A program made the position numbers and the translations under genes. The notes beneath the pieces were generated by a model. The model did no database searches. It had not been told where the DNA came from and saw nothing but the letters and a program-made list of their open reading frames with translations. This document shows positions 45,747 to 56,168 of a stretch of 64,000 bases of DNA, in pieces (the first letter of the stretch is position 1; every line of letters begins with the position of its first letter). Origin of the DNA: Nevskiaceae bacterium (lineage in GTDB: Bacteria; Pseudomonadota; Gammaproteobacteria; Nevskiales; Nevskiaceae); contig SCRT01000005.1 in NCBI GenBank assembly GCA_004298465.1, positions 1 to 64,000 on the forward strand, given 5' to 3'.

Positions 45747-46760
45747 CTACCATTCGACGACGATCTTGCCGAAATGTCGGCCAGCCTGCTGCAGGCGGAA
45801 AGCATCCGCCAGCTCCTCAAGCCCGAAGCTGTGGTCAATGACCGGGCGTATCCCCGTGCGCTCCAGGGCGGCGACGTAATCCTGCTGCTGGCGGCGATTC
45901 CCGACGATCAGGCCCTGTATCCGGGCTTGCTTGACCATCAGCTGGGCTGTCGGCACCACCCCTTCCCAGCCCGTCAGTACGCCGATCAGGGCGATGTGTC
46001 CACCCGGGCTGACCGCCGCAACGGACTGGGCCAGCGTACCCGGACCACCGACCTCGACCACGTGATCGACCCCATGTCCGCCCGTCAACTCCAACACCTT
46101 GCGGCCCCATTCCGGCGTCTGCTTGTAATTGATGACGTGATCGGCACCCAACCTCGCGGCCCGCTCAAGCTTTTCATCTGAAGAGGAGGTCAGCACAACC
46201 TCGGCGCCCATGGCTTTGGCGATCTGCAGCGCCGCGATCGATACGCCCCCCGTACCCAGCAGCAGTACTCTCTCCCCGGCCTTGAGCGCGCCATCGACGA
46301 CCAGTGCCCGCCAGGCCGTGAGCCCGGCAGTCGTGATGGTAGCGGCTTCGGCGTGGCTCCAGCCGCGCGGTGCCAGGGTAAAGGCGGAAGCCGGACGGAT
46401 CACATGTTCGCAGGCGAATCCGTCGATTCCGTCACCGGGTGTTTCCCTGAAATGAGTCACCCCGGCGGATGGTTGCCCATCCCTCCACTGCGGGAAAAAG
46501 CAGGACACGACTGCATCGCCCGCCTGGAATTCGACGACTCCCTCTCCAACCGCCTCGACCACACCCCCGGCATCGGCCATGGGAACCCGGCCATCAGCGG
46601 TGGGGCTGCTGCCATTGGCAACCAGGAGATCGTGGAAATTCAGCGAAGTCGCGTGGATCGCGACGCGGATCTGTCCGGGTCCCGGGACTCCGGGATCAGG
46701 CAGGTTGCAAACCTCGAGATGATCGAGGCCGGCGGGTGAACGAATGGCGACTGCTTTCAT
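45747..46760 (-). CDS. Zinc-type MDR alcohol dehydrogenase/quinone oxidoreductase family protein
   Basis: A 337-residue medium-chain dehydrogenase with the GroES-like N-domain (VAIHATSLNFHDLL), the Rossmann motif LLLGTGGVSIAALQIAKAMGA and a C-terminal tail with GIRPVIDHSFGLEELADAF. The Cys and His of the catalytic zinc site are not conserved in the usual GHE/C pattern (NFHD), so it is probably a zinc-free NADPH quinone-reductase-like member. GGAG lies 8 bases upstream of the ATG. Confidence 0.83.
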   Translation of the reverse strand: MKAVAIRSPAGLDHLEVCNLPDPGVPGPGQIRVAIHATSLNFHDLLVANGSSPTADGRVPMADAGGVVEAVGEGVVEFQAGDAVVSCFFPQWRDGQPSAGVTHFRETPGDGIDGFACEHVIRPASAFTLAPRGWSHAEAATITTAGLTAWRALVVDGALKAGERVLLLGTGGVSIAALQIAKAMGAEVVLTSSSDEKLERAARLGADHVINYKQTPEWGRKVLELTGGHGVDHVVEVGGPGTLAQSVAAVSPGGHIALIGVLTGWEGVVPTAQLMVKQARIQGLIVGNRRQQQDYVAALERTGIRPVIDHSFGLEELADAFRLQQAGRHFGKIVVEW

Positions 46761-46901
46761 GGGCCCAGCTCCTGCACCGTGGTTGCGGAAATCGTGACGA
46801 TCGACAGGGTAAAGCCATTTCCGATACGACGTGTCGCCGGCCGGAGCTGCCCGCGTTGCAAAGCGATGCCCGCCCCGCCAACCCGCGCTGAAGGCCGCCG
46901 T

Positions 46902-47471
46902 TCACGCCCTCGGTAGTGTCACACCGCTCTGCCCCTGGTATTTCCCGCCGCGATCCTTGTAGCTTGTTTCACAGCTTTCGTCGGATTCGAAGAACAGCAT
47001 CTGCGCCACGCCTTCGTGGGCGTAGATCTTGGCCGGCAGCGGGGTGGTGTTGGAAAATTCCAGCGTCACGTGGCCTTCCCATTCCGGTTCCAGCGGCGTG
47101 ACGTTGACGATGATGCCGCAGCGCGCGTAGGTGCTCTTGCCCAGGCACACGACGAGCACGTTGCGCGGGATGAGGAACCGTTCCACGGTGCTGGCGAGCG
47201 CGAAGGAATTGGGCGGGATGACGCAGCAGTCGCCTTCGAAATCCACGAAGCTCTTTTCGTCGAAGGCCTTGGGATCGACGATCGTGGAGTTGATGTTCGT
47301 GAAGATCTTGAACTGCGGGGCGCAGCGCACGTCGTAGCCGTAGGAGCTGACGCCGTAGGACACGATCTTCGCGCCGTCTTCCGCATAGCGCACCTGCTGC
47401 GCCTCGAAGGGTTCGATCATGCCGTGCTCGCACGCCATGCGCGTGATCCAGCGGTCGGATTTTATCGCCAT
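46902..47471 (-). CDS. dcd: dCTP deaminase
   Basis: Converts dCTP to dUTP for thymidylate synthesis. The 189-residue protein matches the trimeric Dcd family: [46 protein letters not shown] and the catalytic-Glu strand [15 protein letters not shown], ending with the [13 protein letters not shown] lid. It follows mrp by 3 bases; mrp-dcd adjacency is common in gammaproteobacteria. Confidence 0.97.
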   Translation of the reverse strand: MAIKSDRWITRMACEHGMIEPFEAQQVRYAEDGAKIVSYGVSSYGYDVRCAPQFKIFTNINSTIVDPKAFDEKSFVDFEGDCCVIPPNSFALASTVERFLIPRNVLVVCLGKSTYARCGIIVNVTPLEPEWEGHVTLEFSNTTPLPAKIYAHEGVAQMLFFESDESCETSYKDRGGKYQGQSGVTLPRA

Positions 47472-47474
47472 GTC

Positions 47475-48545
47475 TCAGTCGTCCAGAAGTTCGATTTCCG
47501 GCAGCTCACCGGCCGGAATGCCGTAGGCCAGCCGCGCCGCCGCGCGGCGGGCGATGTCGCGGTAGGCTTGCGCGTTCGCGGATTCCGGCGCCGCCACCAC
47601 CGTCGGGTTGCCGCCGTCGGCCTGTTCGCGGATGTGGATGTCCAGCGGCAGGTGGCCGAGCACCTCCGTCCCCGCTTCCCGCGCCAGCCGCTCCGCTCCG
47701 CCTTCGCCGAAAATCGCTTCGCGGTGGCCGCAGTTCGAGCAGATGTGGATGCTCATGTTCTCCACCACGCCGAGCACCGGCACGGCGACCTTGCGGAACA
47801 TTTCCAGCCCCTTGCGGGCGTCGGTGAGCGCAATGTCCTGCGGCGTGGTGACGATGACGGCGCCGGCGACGGGAATGCGCTGCGCCAGCGAAAGCTGGAT
47901 GTCGCCAGTGCCGGGCGGCAGGTCCACCACGAGGTAGTCCAGCCCGTCCCACAGGGTGTCGTTGGCAAGCTGCATGAGCGCCTGCGTCGCCATCGGGCCG
48001 CGCCACACCATCGGCTTTGCCTCGTCCACGAGAAAGCCGAGGGACATGGCCTGCAGGCCGTGCGCGTGGATCGGATTGAGCTTCTTGTGGTCCTTCGAGG
48101 TCGGGCGTTCGTCCACCTTGCCCAGCATGCGCGGCTGGCTCGGCCCGTAGATGTCGGCATCGAGGATGCCGACCTGCGCGCCTTCCGCAGCCAGCGCCAG
48201 CGCCAGGTTCACGGCCACCGTGGACTTGCCGACGCCGCCCTTGCCGGAGGCCACGGCGAGAACATTCTTCACACCGGGGATCTTCGGCAGCTTCGCGGGC
48301 ACGTGCGCGGCGATGTCCCAGCCGACGTCGACCGCCGTCTCCGTGCCCGGCAGCTGTTCCGCCAGAAACTGCTGCAGCGCCGCCGCCAGTACCGCCGCAC
48401 AGCCACGCGCCGGGAAGCCGAGCGTGACGCGCAGACGCCCGTCCGCGCCGACTTCCAGCCCCACGCCGCGCTCGGCCAGCGCCCCACCCACGAGCGGGTC
48501 CGTGAAACGGCCAGCGGTGGCGATCAGGGCAGTGGAATCGGGCAT
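47475..48545 (-). CDS. apbC: Iron-sulfur cluster carrier Mrp/ApbC
   Basis: A P-loop ATPase that transfers Fe-S clusters. The 356-residue protein has an N-terminal MIP18-like domain (about 1-85), the deviant Walker motif GKGGVGKST (101-109), YGPSQPRMLG and the cluster-binding C-x2-C in ICSNCGHRE. In many gammaproteobacteria it is divergent from and adjacent to metG; here metG is 8.4 kb away. Confidence 0.95.
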   Translation of the reverse strand: MPDSTALIATAGRFTDPLVGGALAERGVGLEVGADGRLRVTLGFPARGCAAVLAAALQQFLAEQLPGTETAVDVGWDIAAHVPAKLPKIPGVKNVLAVASGKGGVGKSTVAVNLALALAAEGAQVGILDADIYGPSQPRMLGKVDERPTSKDHKKLNPIHAHGLQAMSLGFLVDEAKPMVWRGPMATQALMQLANDTLWDGLDYLVVDLPPGTGDIQLSLAQRIPVAGAVIVTTPQDIALTDARKGLEMFRKVAVPVLGVVENMSIHICSNCGHREAIFGEGGAERLAREAGTEVLGHLPLDIHIREQADGGNPTVVAAPESANAQAYRDIARRAAARLAYGIPAGELPEIELLDD

Positions 48546-48671
48546 TGAAATCGCGACGCAGATGAAGTGGCCAAGGAGTCTATCATCGTGCCTGCACTCC
48601 CTGGCCGGAACCGGACTCGAACCGGCAAGCCGAGAACCACGCAGGGCGCCCCGGCTCCGCAGGCGCAGGGC

Positions 48672-50558
48672 TCAAATCTCCACCGGCGTCCCGATCTCGA
48701 CCAGGCGGTCACCGGGAATATGGAAGAAAGTGGTGACCTGCACCGCATTGCGAGTCAGAAACGCGAACAAGTGGTCGCGCCACGGCACCATGCCGGCATG
48801 GTCACCCTCCACCACCGTTTCACGCGAGGTGAAAAACGTGGTGTCGCGCACATCGACCCCTGGCTGCAGACCAGTGTCTGCCGCGAGGGCCGCGAGCACG
48901 TCAGGATCTTCCATGAAGCCGAAGCTCAACAGCACGGTGCAGAACGAGTGGCCCAGATCGTGTGATTCGACGCGATCCATGCGCTCCGCAAACGGGAGGT
49001 CAAGCGTCACCACGCTCAACAGGACATTGCGCTCATGCAGCACCTTGTTGTGCTTCAGGTTGTGCAGCAACGCACGCGGCACCGCATTCAGGTTCGCCGT
49101 CAGAAAGATCGCGGTACCGGGAACACGGGTCGGCGGATGTTCGGCAATGGAGCCGAGGAGTGGAGCCAACGCCACACCGCCCCGCCCCAGCCGCCGCCGT
49201 ACCAGCTCGCGCCCACGCCGCCATGTCGTCATCACCGCGAAGGCCGCAACTCCCAGCGCCAGCGGAAACCAGCCGCCGTGACTCACCTTGAGGAGATTGG
49301 CTGAAAAGAACGCGCCGTCGATGACAAGCAGCGGGATACCAAGCATCGCCACCACGTACCACTTCCAGTGCCACAGGCGCAGCGCGACCAGCAGCACCAG
49401 CAGGGTCGTGGTGACCATGGTGCCGGTCACGGCAATTCCGTAGGCGGCGCCCAGATTCTCGGATGAATGAAAGCCGATGACGGCAGCCAGCACCAGGATC
49501 AACAATGCATTGTTGATGAAAGGCACGAAAATCTGCCCCGCGACACGGCTGGAGGTGTGGACCACGCGCAACCGTGGCGCATAGCCCAGCTGCATGGCCT
49601 GCAAGGTCATCGAATACGCTCCCGAAATGATCGCCTGCGACGCGATTACCGTGGCGGCGGCAGCCAGCACGATCATCGGCACCAGCACAGGCTTCGGCAC
49701 CATCAGATAGAACGGATTGCCGATGGCCTGCGGATCGTGCAACAGCAGTGCGCCCTGCCCGAAGTAATTCAGCAGCAGCGCCGGGAAGATGAAGTACAGC
49801 CAGACCAGGCGAATGGGGCGCTTGCCGAAATGGCCGATGTCGGCATACAGGGCTTCGGCCCCCGTGAGCGCCAGCACCACGCCACCCAGTGCCACGAATG
49901 CCGCCAGTCCGTGGGACTCGAACAAATGCACCGCGTAGATCGGATTCAAGGCCAGCAGGATTTCCGGCCCGCGCACGATCATGCGCACGCCCAGCAATGC
50001 GATCACGATGAACCAGATGCACATGACGGGCGCAAACAGGCCACCCACCCGTGTGGTCCCGAGCTTCTCGAGAACGAACAACCCAAGCAGGATTGCCACA
50101 CTGATCGGCATCACCCACGAGGTCAGCTGCGGAGCGGCGATCCTGATGCCTTCGACCGCGGAAAGCACCGAGATGGCGGGCGTAATGACCCCGTCACCGT
50201 AAAACAGCGCGGCACCGAAGATCGCGACAACCGCGACTCCCCAGCGGACGCGCGGCAAGGCGCGCACGCCCCGTTGCGCCAGCGCCAGCAGGGCAACGAT
50301 CCCGCCTTCGCCCTTGTTGTCGGCGCGCATCACGAACAACACGTACTTGATGCAGACCACGATCAACAGTGACCAGAACACCAGCGACAGCACGCCGAGC
50401 ACCGTGGGACGACTGATGCCCAACCCATAGTCGCTGCTGAACACTTCCTGCAGCGTGTACAGCGGGCTGGTGCCGAGGTCGCCGAACACGATGCCGATCG
50501 CGCCAAACGCAAGCGCCCGCATCGACGGCTGAGTCGGGGAAGGTGGAGATACTGGCAT
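48672..50558 (-). CDS. kup: Kup family potassium transporter
   Basis: A K+/H+ symporter of the inner membrane. The ATG at 50558 gives 628 residues (E. coli Kup 622), with about 12 helices and the family start GAIGIVFGDLGTSPLYT, then RADNKGEGGI and YGDGVITPAISVLSA. The C-terminal cytoplasmic region begins near 480. It starts 5 bases after the efflux outer-membrane gene and may be the last gene of that operon. Confidence 0.94.
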   Translation of the reverse strand: MPVSPPSPTQPSMRALAFGAIGIVFGDLGTSPLYTLQEVFSSDYGLGISRPTVLGVLSLVFWSLLIVVCIKYVLFVMRADNKGEGGIVALLALAQRGVRALPRVRWGVAVVAIFGAALFYGDGVITPAISVLSAVEGIRIAAPQLTSWVMPISVAILLGLFVLEKLGTTRVGGLFAPVMCIWFIVIALLGVRMIVRGPEILLALNPIYAVHLFESHGLAAFVALGGVVLALTGAEALYADIGHFGKRPIRLVWLYFIFPALLLNYFGQGALLLHDPQAIGNPFYLMVPKPVLVPMIVLAAAATVIASQAIISGAYSMTLQAMQLGYAPRLRVVHTSSRVAGQIFVPFINNALLILVLAAVIGFHSSENLGAAYGIAVTGTMVTTTLLVLLVALRLWHWKWYVVAMLGIPLLVIDGAFFSANLLKVSHGGWFPLALGVAAFAVMTTWRRGRELVRRRLGRGGVALAPLLGSIAEHPPTRVPGTAIFLTANLNAVPRALLHNLKHNKVLHERNVLLSVVTLDLPFAERMDRVESHDLGHSFCTVLLSFGFMEDPDVLAALAADTGLQPGVDVRDTTFFTSRETVVEGDHAGMVPWRDHLFAFLTRNAVQVTTFFHIPGDRLVEIGTPVEI

Positions 50559-50563
50559 CGCCG

Positions 50564-52066
50564 TCACCGTCGTGAATCCCGTTGTGGGGACAGCGTGCCG
50601 GCTTGCACCACGTCCGCGTGCCACCCACCGCCACCGAGTGCCTGGACCAAGGCGGCGCTGTCACTGTAACGGCCAACCTGCGCCTGCACCAGCGCCAGTT
50701 CCGCCTGCTGCGCGGTCTGCTCGGCCTGCAGCACGGCGACGTGGCTGACGTCGCCGTGCGCAAACTGACGCCGGCTGATGGCAAGGCTGCGGGCGGCAGC
50801 CTGCTCGGCGGTTCGCGCTGCCGCCAATGCATCGGCATCGTTCCTGAGTGCGTGCAGGGTGTCGGCGACGTTCTGCAGTGCGGCGATCACGGTGGCGCGG
50901 TACTGCGCCTTGGCCTGATCGAAGGCCGCTTCGGCGGCGCGCTGCTGGTGCTTCAGGCTGCCGGCGTCGAACACCGGCTCGGTGATCCCGGCGGCAAGTT
51001 CCCAAAACGAAGTGCCTTGCGAAAACAGCGCGGTGAGATCGGCCGCCGCACTGCCGGCATTGGCACCGAGCACAAGTTTCGGCAGGCGGTTGGCAACAGC
51101 GACACCGACTTGCGCGCTCGCCACATGCAGGGTGGCTTCGGCGGCCAGCACGTCGGGCCTGCGCTCGACGAGTCGAGCCGGCAGCGTGAGGGGAAGCACG
51201 GGGGGCAGGTGCAGGTCGGCGAGCTCGAAGCGCGGAGCGTCCATCTGCGACGGGGGCTCCCCCAGCAGCGCGGCCAGCGCATCGCGCTGCTGCTCCAGTT
51301 GCTTGCGCAGCGGCGGCAATCCGGCCTCGGCCCCGGCGAGTGCCGCCTGCTGTGCGGCGACGGCCGCTTCCGGCACCGCGCCGAGCGCGAACTGGCGTTC
51401 GAGCGATTCCAGCGTCTGGCGCTGGTCTGCGATGACACCCTGTGTCGTCGCCATCTGCGCACGCAGGCCCGCCTCGTTGATTGCCGCCACCACCACGTTT
51501 GCGGTCAGGCTCAGGCGGGCGGCTGCGAGCTGGAAACGCTGCACGTCGGCTTGCGCGCGGAGCGCCTCAAGCCCGCGGCGGGTACCACCAAACAGATCCG
51601 GCGCCCACGACACACTCACTTGCGCCGTGTGCAGGGCGAAATAGTCGGCGCCCGACTGGAGCGGACTTGCGAGCGTTCCGGCGTTGCGCTGCCGCGACGC
51701 GTTGAAGCCGATGCCCGCGTTCGGGTACAGCGCACCCTTGCCGGCCGAGAGATTTTCCTGCGCGACGCGCAGCGCGGCCGTGGCGGCAGCGAGATCGGGG
51801 TTGGCGTCGAGCGCCCGCGCGATCAGCGCGTCAAGCTGGGGCGAACGGAACAGCGTCCACCACTCGGCCGGCACGTCGCCACCGGTCACGAGGCGTTGCG
51901 CGTCGCTTCCGGCGCCCGCCGCGCCGGGCAGCGGCTGCGCGGTGTAGCGCTCGACCGCTGGCGGTGCGGGTCGATGGAAATCGGGCCTTGCCCTGCAGCC
52001 GCCGAATGCAATCACCGTCACAACGAGCAGTGTGTACGGAACGAATGGGCGTTCTCGCGTCGTCAT
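50564..52066 (-). CDS. RND efflux outer-membrane lipoprotein (OprM/NodT/CusC family)
   Basis: The exit duct of a tripartite pump. The 500-residue precursor has a lipobox (VIAFGGC, Cys24) and two TolC-like repeats rich in coiled-coil Ala/Gln/Leu, with the family strings WWTLFRSPQLDALI, NPDLAAATAALRVAQENL, VSWAPDLFGGTRRGLEA and RRPDVLAAEATLHVA. Its first bases overlap the RND pump stop by 4. Looks intact. Confidence 0.92.
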   Translation of the reverse strand: MTTRERPFVPYTLLVVTVIAFGGCRARPDFHRPAPPAVERYTAQPLPGAAGAGSDAQRLVTGGDVPAEWWTLFRSPQLDALIARALDANPDLAAATAALRVAQENLSAGKGALYPNAGIGFNASRQRNAGTLASPLQSGADYFALHTAQVSVSWAPDLFGGTRRGLEALRAQADVQRFQLAAARLSLTANVVVAAINEAGLRAQMATTQGVIADQRQTLESLERQFALGAVPEAAVAAQQAALAGAEAGLPPLRKQLEQQRDALAALLGEPPSQMDAPRFELADLHLPPVLPLTLPARLVERRPDVLAAEATLHVASAQVGVAVANRLPKLVLGANAGSAAADLTALFSQGTSFWELAAGITEPVFDAGSLKHQQRAAEAAFDQAKAQYRATVIAALQNVADTLHALRNDADALAAARTAEQAAARSLAISRRQFAHGDVSHVAVLQAEQTAQQAELALVQAQVGRYSDSAALVQALGGGGWHADVVQAGTLSPQRDSRR

Positions 52067-55000
52067 GACGTCACCTGGCCTTGAGCGGGCGTGGCGGCTT
52101 CCGCCTGCGGCGGATATCGGCGTTCAAACCACGCCTCCAGCACGAAGTACAGCGTCAGCAGCGTCGCCAGCGCCAGTCCGCCGACGATCACAGTCGCCAG
52201 TTCACGCTGCACGTCAGTGCCGATGCCGGTCGCAAGCGCGGCGGGCAGCATGCCGAAGGTGGCGACCGTCGCGGTCATCAGGACCGGTCGGAAGCGTTCG
52301 GCGGCGCCTTCCAGGACCGCACCCGCCAGCCTCCGGCCGTCGCGGCGATGGCGGTTGATGTTGGAGATCATGATCACGGCGTTTTGCACCGCGACGCCGA
52401 ACAGCGCGATGAAACCGACCGCGGTCGCGATGTCCAGCGTATAGCCACGCAGGTGCAGCGCGATCAACCCGCCCAGCGTCGCCAGCGGCACCACGACGAG
52501 GGCCAGCAGCGACTGCCGCAGCTTGCCGTACTCGGCGTACAGCAGCACCAGCATCATGCCGACAACCAGCACCAGCCGTGCCTGGGCACGCTGCGCCTGC
52601 TGGAACGAGCCGGCCCATTCCAGCCGGTATCGCTGCGGATTGAAGTGCACCTTCTCGGCGATCAGGCGCTGTCCGTGTGCGACGAACGCGGGCAGCGCCA
52701 TGCGATCGTTGCTTGCGGTGATCGACAGCTCGCGCTGGCCCTGGTTGTGGTCGATGGTGCCTTCGCCGGTCTGGAAGGAAATGCGTGCCACCATGGACAG
52801 CGGGATCTGCGAGCCGCTGGCTGTCGTCAGCGGCAGGCGGCCGATGGCCTCAATGTTGTTCGCCACGGCGTTGTCGACGCGTGCCGAGACGTTGTAGACG
52901 CGGTCGCCGACATACACCGGGGTGATCGGCGCTCCGCCGATGGCAGTCTGGATCAGATTCGTGATGTCCACGATGTTGATGCCGTAGCGCGCGGCGGCGG
53001 CACGGTCGGTGCGGATCACGAGTTGCGGGATAGGGGGCTCCTCGAAGATCCCTGCGTCGGTGCCGGGGATGGTCTTCAAAGTCGCCACGATCTGCCCCGC
53101 GATACGGCGCATATCCTTGAAATCCTCGCCGTAGAGGTACAGGACCAGCGCACTGTGCGCGCCGCTGATGAGGTCATCCACACCGTCGGCGATCGGCTGG
53201 CTGATGCGCACGTTCATCTCGGGCAACTCGCGATCGAGGCGCGCCCGGAACTCACGCAGGAATTGCGCCCGATCCATGCCCGCCGGCCATTCCGGGTACG
53301 GCTTCAGGATGACGTCAGCCTCGATGTGCGAAGGCGTCCACGGATCGGTGCCATCGTCGCTGCGGCCACCCTGCGTCACCGCGTACGTCACTTCCGGAAA
53401 CGAACGCACCACGTGGCGCAGACGGCTGGCCATCCTGCTGGCCTCATCGAGCGAGATGCCGGTCGGCAATTGCACCTGCAACCACAGCGCGCCCTCGTCG
53501 AGATCGGGCATGAACGCGCTGCCGAGGGTCATGCCAAGACCTCCGGCCGCCACGAACGCAAGGCCGGTAGCCGCCAGCGCCAGGCGCGGTCGCCGCAGCA
53601 GATTGGCAAGGCTTGCCTTGAACCCATCGTGCATCCGCTCCAGCAGCCGGTTGCGGAACAGCGGCCGGTGGGGCTTGCGCAGCGCGAGCCACGCCAACCC
53701 CGGAATCAACGTGATGGTGCACAGCAGCGCCGCCAGCAGCGCGTAGCTCACCGTGAACGCGATCGGCCGCGACAGCCGGCCGGCGGCGTGCTCGAACGCG
53801 AACAGCGGCAGATAGGCCGTGATGATGATGAGGGTGGCGAAGAAGATCGGCTTCGCCACCTGCCTTGCCGCGCCGACCGCGTCACCCGGCAGCAGCGTTT
53901 CGGTGGCTTTCGCTTCGCGCCGCAGCAGGATCACTTCGGTAACCACGATCGCGCCATCGACGATCACGCCGAAGTCGATCGCACCGATCGAGAACAGGTT
54001 CAGCGACATCCCGGTCAGATGCATCAGGATGAACACCGTCACCAGCGCCATCGGAATCGTGACCGCGACGACCAGCGCCGGCCGCAGGTCGCCGAGGAAC
54101 AGGAACAGCACGATGCACACCAGCAGGACGCCTTCGCCGACGATGTGGAACACGTTGCCGATGGTCGACTGCACCAGATAGCTGCGGTCGTAGTACGGCA
54201 CGATCCGCACCCCCTGTGGCTTGAGCTGCCGGTTGAGTTCGTCAACCTTCGCGTGGACGGCCTTCAGCACCTCGGCGGCATTGGCGCCGTTCAACAGGCC
54301 GACGATGCCTTCGATGGTGTCGGGGTTGCCGTTGACGCCGAGGATGCCCTGGCGGATCTGGTGCCCATAGCGCAGCACGCCGAGATCGCGCACCCGCACC
54401 GGCACGCCGTGCGACACCGCCACCACGATGGTGCCGAGATCCTCGAGCGAATGCACCATGCCGATGCCGCGCACGATGTAGCTTTGCTCGCCGCGGGCGA
54501 TGCGGCCGCCGCCCGCGTTCGACGTGTTGTTCTGGATCGCCTGCGTCACCTGGCTGACGCTGACGCCGTAGCGCTCGAGGCTCGCCGGATCCAGCATCAA
54601 CTGGAACTCCCGAGTGAAGCCGCCGAAGTCGTTGACGCTGGCGACGCCCGGAATCCGCTGCAGGGCAGGGATCACGGTCCAGTGCTGGAGTTCGGAAATC
54701 TGCATCAGGTTCTTCGTGTCCGAATCCAGCGTGTAGCGGTAGATCTCGCCCACCGGGCCCGAAACCGGATTCAGGCTCGGCGTGGCGCCGGGCGGCAGCG
54801 TGGCCTGCGACAGCGCTTCCCGCACGCGATCGCGTTCCCAGTACTCGTTGCTGCCGTCCTTGAACACCATCGTGATCAGCGACAGCCCGAAGGTACTGTT
54901 GGAACGCATGTGGATCATGCCCGGCGTACCGGCCAGCGCACGCTCCAGCGGCGTCGTGATCTGCTGTTCGATCTCCTCGGCGGCGAGGCCCGGCACCTGG

Positions 55001-55134
55001 GTCGTCACCTGCACGAACACGTCCGCGAGCTGCGGGTAGGCGGTGATCGACAATTGCGTCCACGTCGAGGCGCCAAACAGCACCACCAGCGGGGTGACGA
55101 CGAAGAACAGCTCGAGGATGCGGTCAATCGTCAT
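52063..55134 (-). CDS. Heavy-metal efflux RND transporter (CzcA/CusA family)
   Basis: A 1023-residue proton-driven inner-membrane pump with 12 helices and two large periplasmic loops. The HME-RND signature DFG..VDGAIVVTE near 387-400 (helix IV) separates it from the drug-pump HAE family. The start overlaps the membrane-fusion pseudogene by 11 bases. The metal selectivity cannot be read from the motifs. The pump gene itself is intact, but its fusion partner is broken. Confidence 0.93.
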   Translation of the reverse strand: MTIDRILELFFVVTPLVVLFGASTWTQLSITAYPQLADVFVQVTTQVPGLAAEEIEQQITTPLERALAGTPGMIHMRSNSTFGLSLITMVFKDGSNEYWERDRVREALSQATLPPGATPSLNPVSGPVGEIYRYTLDSDTKNLMQISELQHWTVIPALQRIPGVASVNDFGGFTREFQLMLDPASLERYGVSVSQVTQAIQNNTSNAGGGRIARGEQSYIVRGIGMVHSLEDLGTIVVAVSHGVPVRVRDLGVLRYGHQIRQGILGVNGNPDTIEGIVGLLNGANAAEVLKAVHAKVDELNRQLKPQGVRIVPYYDRSYLVQSTIGNVFHIVGEGVLLVCIVLFLFLGDLRPALVVAVTIPMALVTVFILMHLTGMSLNLFSIGAIDFGVIVDGAIVVTEVILLRREAKATETLLPGDAVGAARQVAKPIFFATLIIITAYLPLFAFEHAAGRLSRPIAFTVSYALLAALLCTITLIPGLAWLALRKPHRPLFRNRLLERMHDGFKASLANLLRRPRLALAATGLAFVAAGGLGMTLGSAFMPDLDEGALWLQVQLPTGISLDEASRMASRLRHVVRSFPEVTYAVTQGGRSDDGTDPWTPSHIEADVILKPYPEWPAGMDRAQFLREFRARLDRELPEMNVRISQPIADGVDDLISGAHSALVLYLYGEDFKDMRRIAGQIVATLKTIPGTDAGIFEEPPIPQLVIRTDRAAAARYGINIVDITNLIQTAIGGAPITPVYVGDRVYNVSARVDNAVANNIEAIGRLPLTTASGSQIPLSMVARISFQTGEGTIDHNQGQRELSITASNDRMALPAFVAHGQRLIAEKVHFNPQRYRLEWAGSFQQAQRAQARLVLVVGMMLVLLYAEYGKLRQSLLALVVVPLATLGGLIALHLRGYTLDIATAVGFIALFGVAVQNAVIMISNINRHRRDGRRLAGAVLEGAAERFRPVLMTATVATFGMLPAALATGIGTDVQRELATVIVGGLALATLLTLYFVLEAWFERRYPPQAEAATPAQGQVTS

Positions 55135-56168
55135 TGAGCAGTACTCCGCCCGCGACGACCACGCGCTCGCCGCCCTTCAGGCCCTTCAGCACCCGCGCGT
55201 CCACACCTTCGTCGTAGCTCAATTCGACGATGCGTCGCTCAAAGGTCCACGGCGCGACTTCGACGAACACCGTGGTGCTGTCGTTGTTCATGAGGAGCGC
55301 CGATTGCGGCACGAACACCTACGGCGCCTGCCGTACCGCGATGCCGGCACGCGCGTACATGTTGGGCTTCAGCGCGTGGTCGGCGTTGTCGATGGCGATC
55401 CGCACCCTGTCGCGGCCGCTGTCAGGGTCGAGCATCGCGCTGACCGAACCCACGCGGCCGCGGAACAAGCGTCCAGGGTACGCGGGCACGCGCGCCCCGG
55501 CGGCCTCGCCCGGTTGCACCAGGCCAAGGTCCTCCGCGGGCACGTGGGCCGTTACCCAGACCCTGTCGATGTTGGCGATGGTCAGCATCGACGTGGCGGG
55601 ATCGTTCACAAACATCCCGGGCGCCACCGACAGCGCGGTGACGGTGCCGGAAATGGGCGCACGCACCTCGGTGGGGCGTGGCGTCTGCGTGGCGGAATCG
55701 CCGCCGAGTACCCGCACGCGCGCCTGCGCGCGCCAGGGCCTTGCGCGCGAAGCTCAACGCATCGCGCGCCTTGGCCACGTCGGCGTAAGCCTGCGCCATG
55801 TCGCCGGAGTCGATCACTGCCAGCAACTGGCCGCGCTTGACCCGCTGGCCAAGATCGACGTCCAGCCGGACCACGCGGCCCGCAAGCGCCGGCAGCACGT
55901 TGGCGACGCGGGCCGGATCGGCTTCCACCGTCGCGGGGAAATCGAGCTCATGCGGCGCCTGGCGGCGTTCGACCAGCGCGATCTTCAACCGCTGGCGCAA
56001 CGGCGAACCGGCGGGAACCTCGATGCGCTGGCCGTTGCGGACGAACGCGGGCCGGGTCTCGACCGCGGCCGGAGAGCGCGTGCAAGCGGCAAGCATCACG
56101 ATACCGCCGAATGCAGCGACAAAGATCGCCGCGGCGCGAGCGAGCCGGTGGGGACGAAACACCGGCAT
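55124..56168 (-). pseudogene. Membrane-fusion protein (CusB/CzcB family), disrupted
   Basis: The N-terminal part (lipobox VMLAAC, beta-barrel/lipoyl ALAGRVVRLDVDLGQRVKRG) runs in one frame to about 55737. The C-terminal part (VRAPISGTVTALSVAPG, then VSAMLDPDSGRDRVR) continues in another frame from about 55727. The long alpha-hairpin expected between ALSFARKALARA and AQARVRVLGG is missing, so a non-triplet deletion removed it. A second lesion, an in-frame TAG at 55319-55321, splits QAP from VFVPQSALLM. The remaining reading frame ends overlapping the RND start. An assembly error cannot be excluded without reads. Confidence 0.85.

Noticed and set aside
48600-48640. tRNA-like T-arm (GCCGGTTCGAGTCCGG on the minus strand) between mrp and kup
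   Set aside because: No matching acceptor 5' strand, D-arm or anticodon arm could be found within 90 bases; at most a chance match or a decayed fragment.
52081-55137. 1018-codon plus-strand ORF antisense to the RND pump
   Set aside because: It mirrors the pump gene almost exactly and has a low-complexity composition; the minus-strand protein has clear HME-RND motifs.
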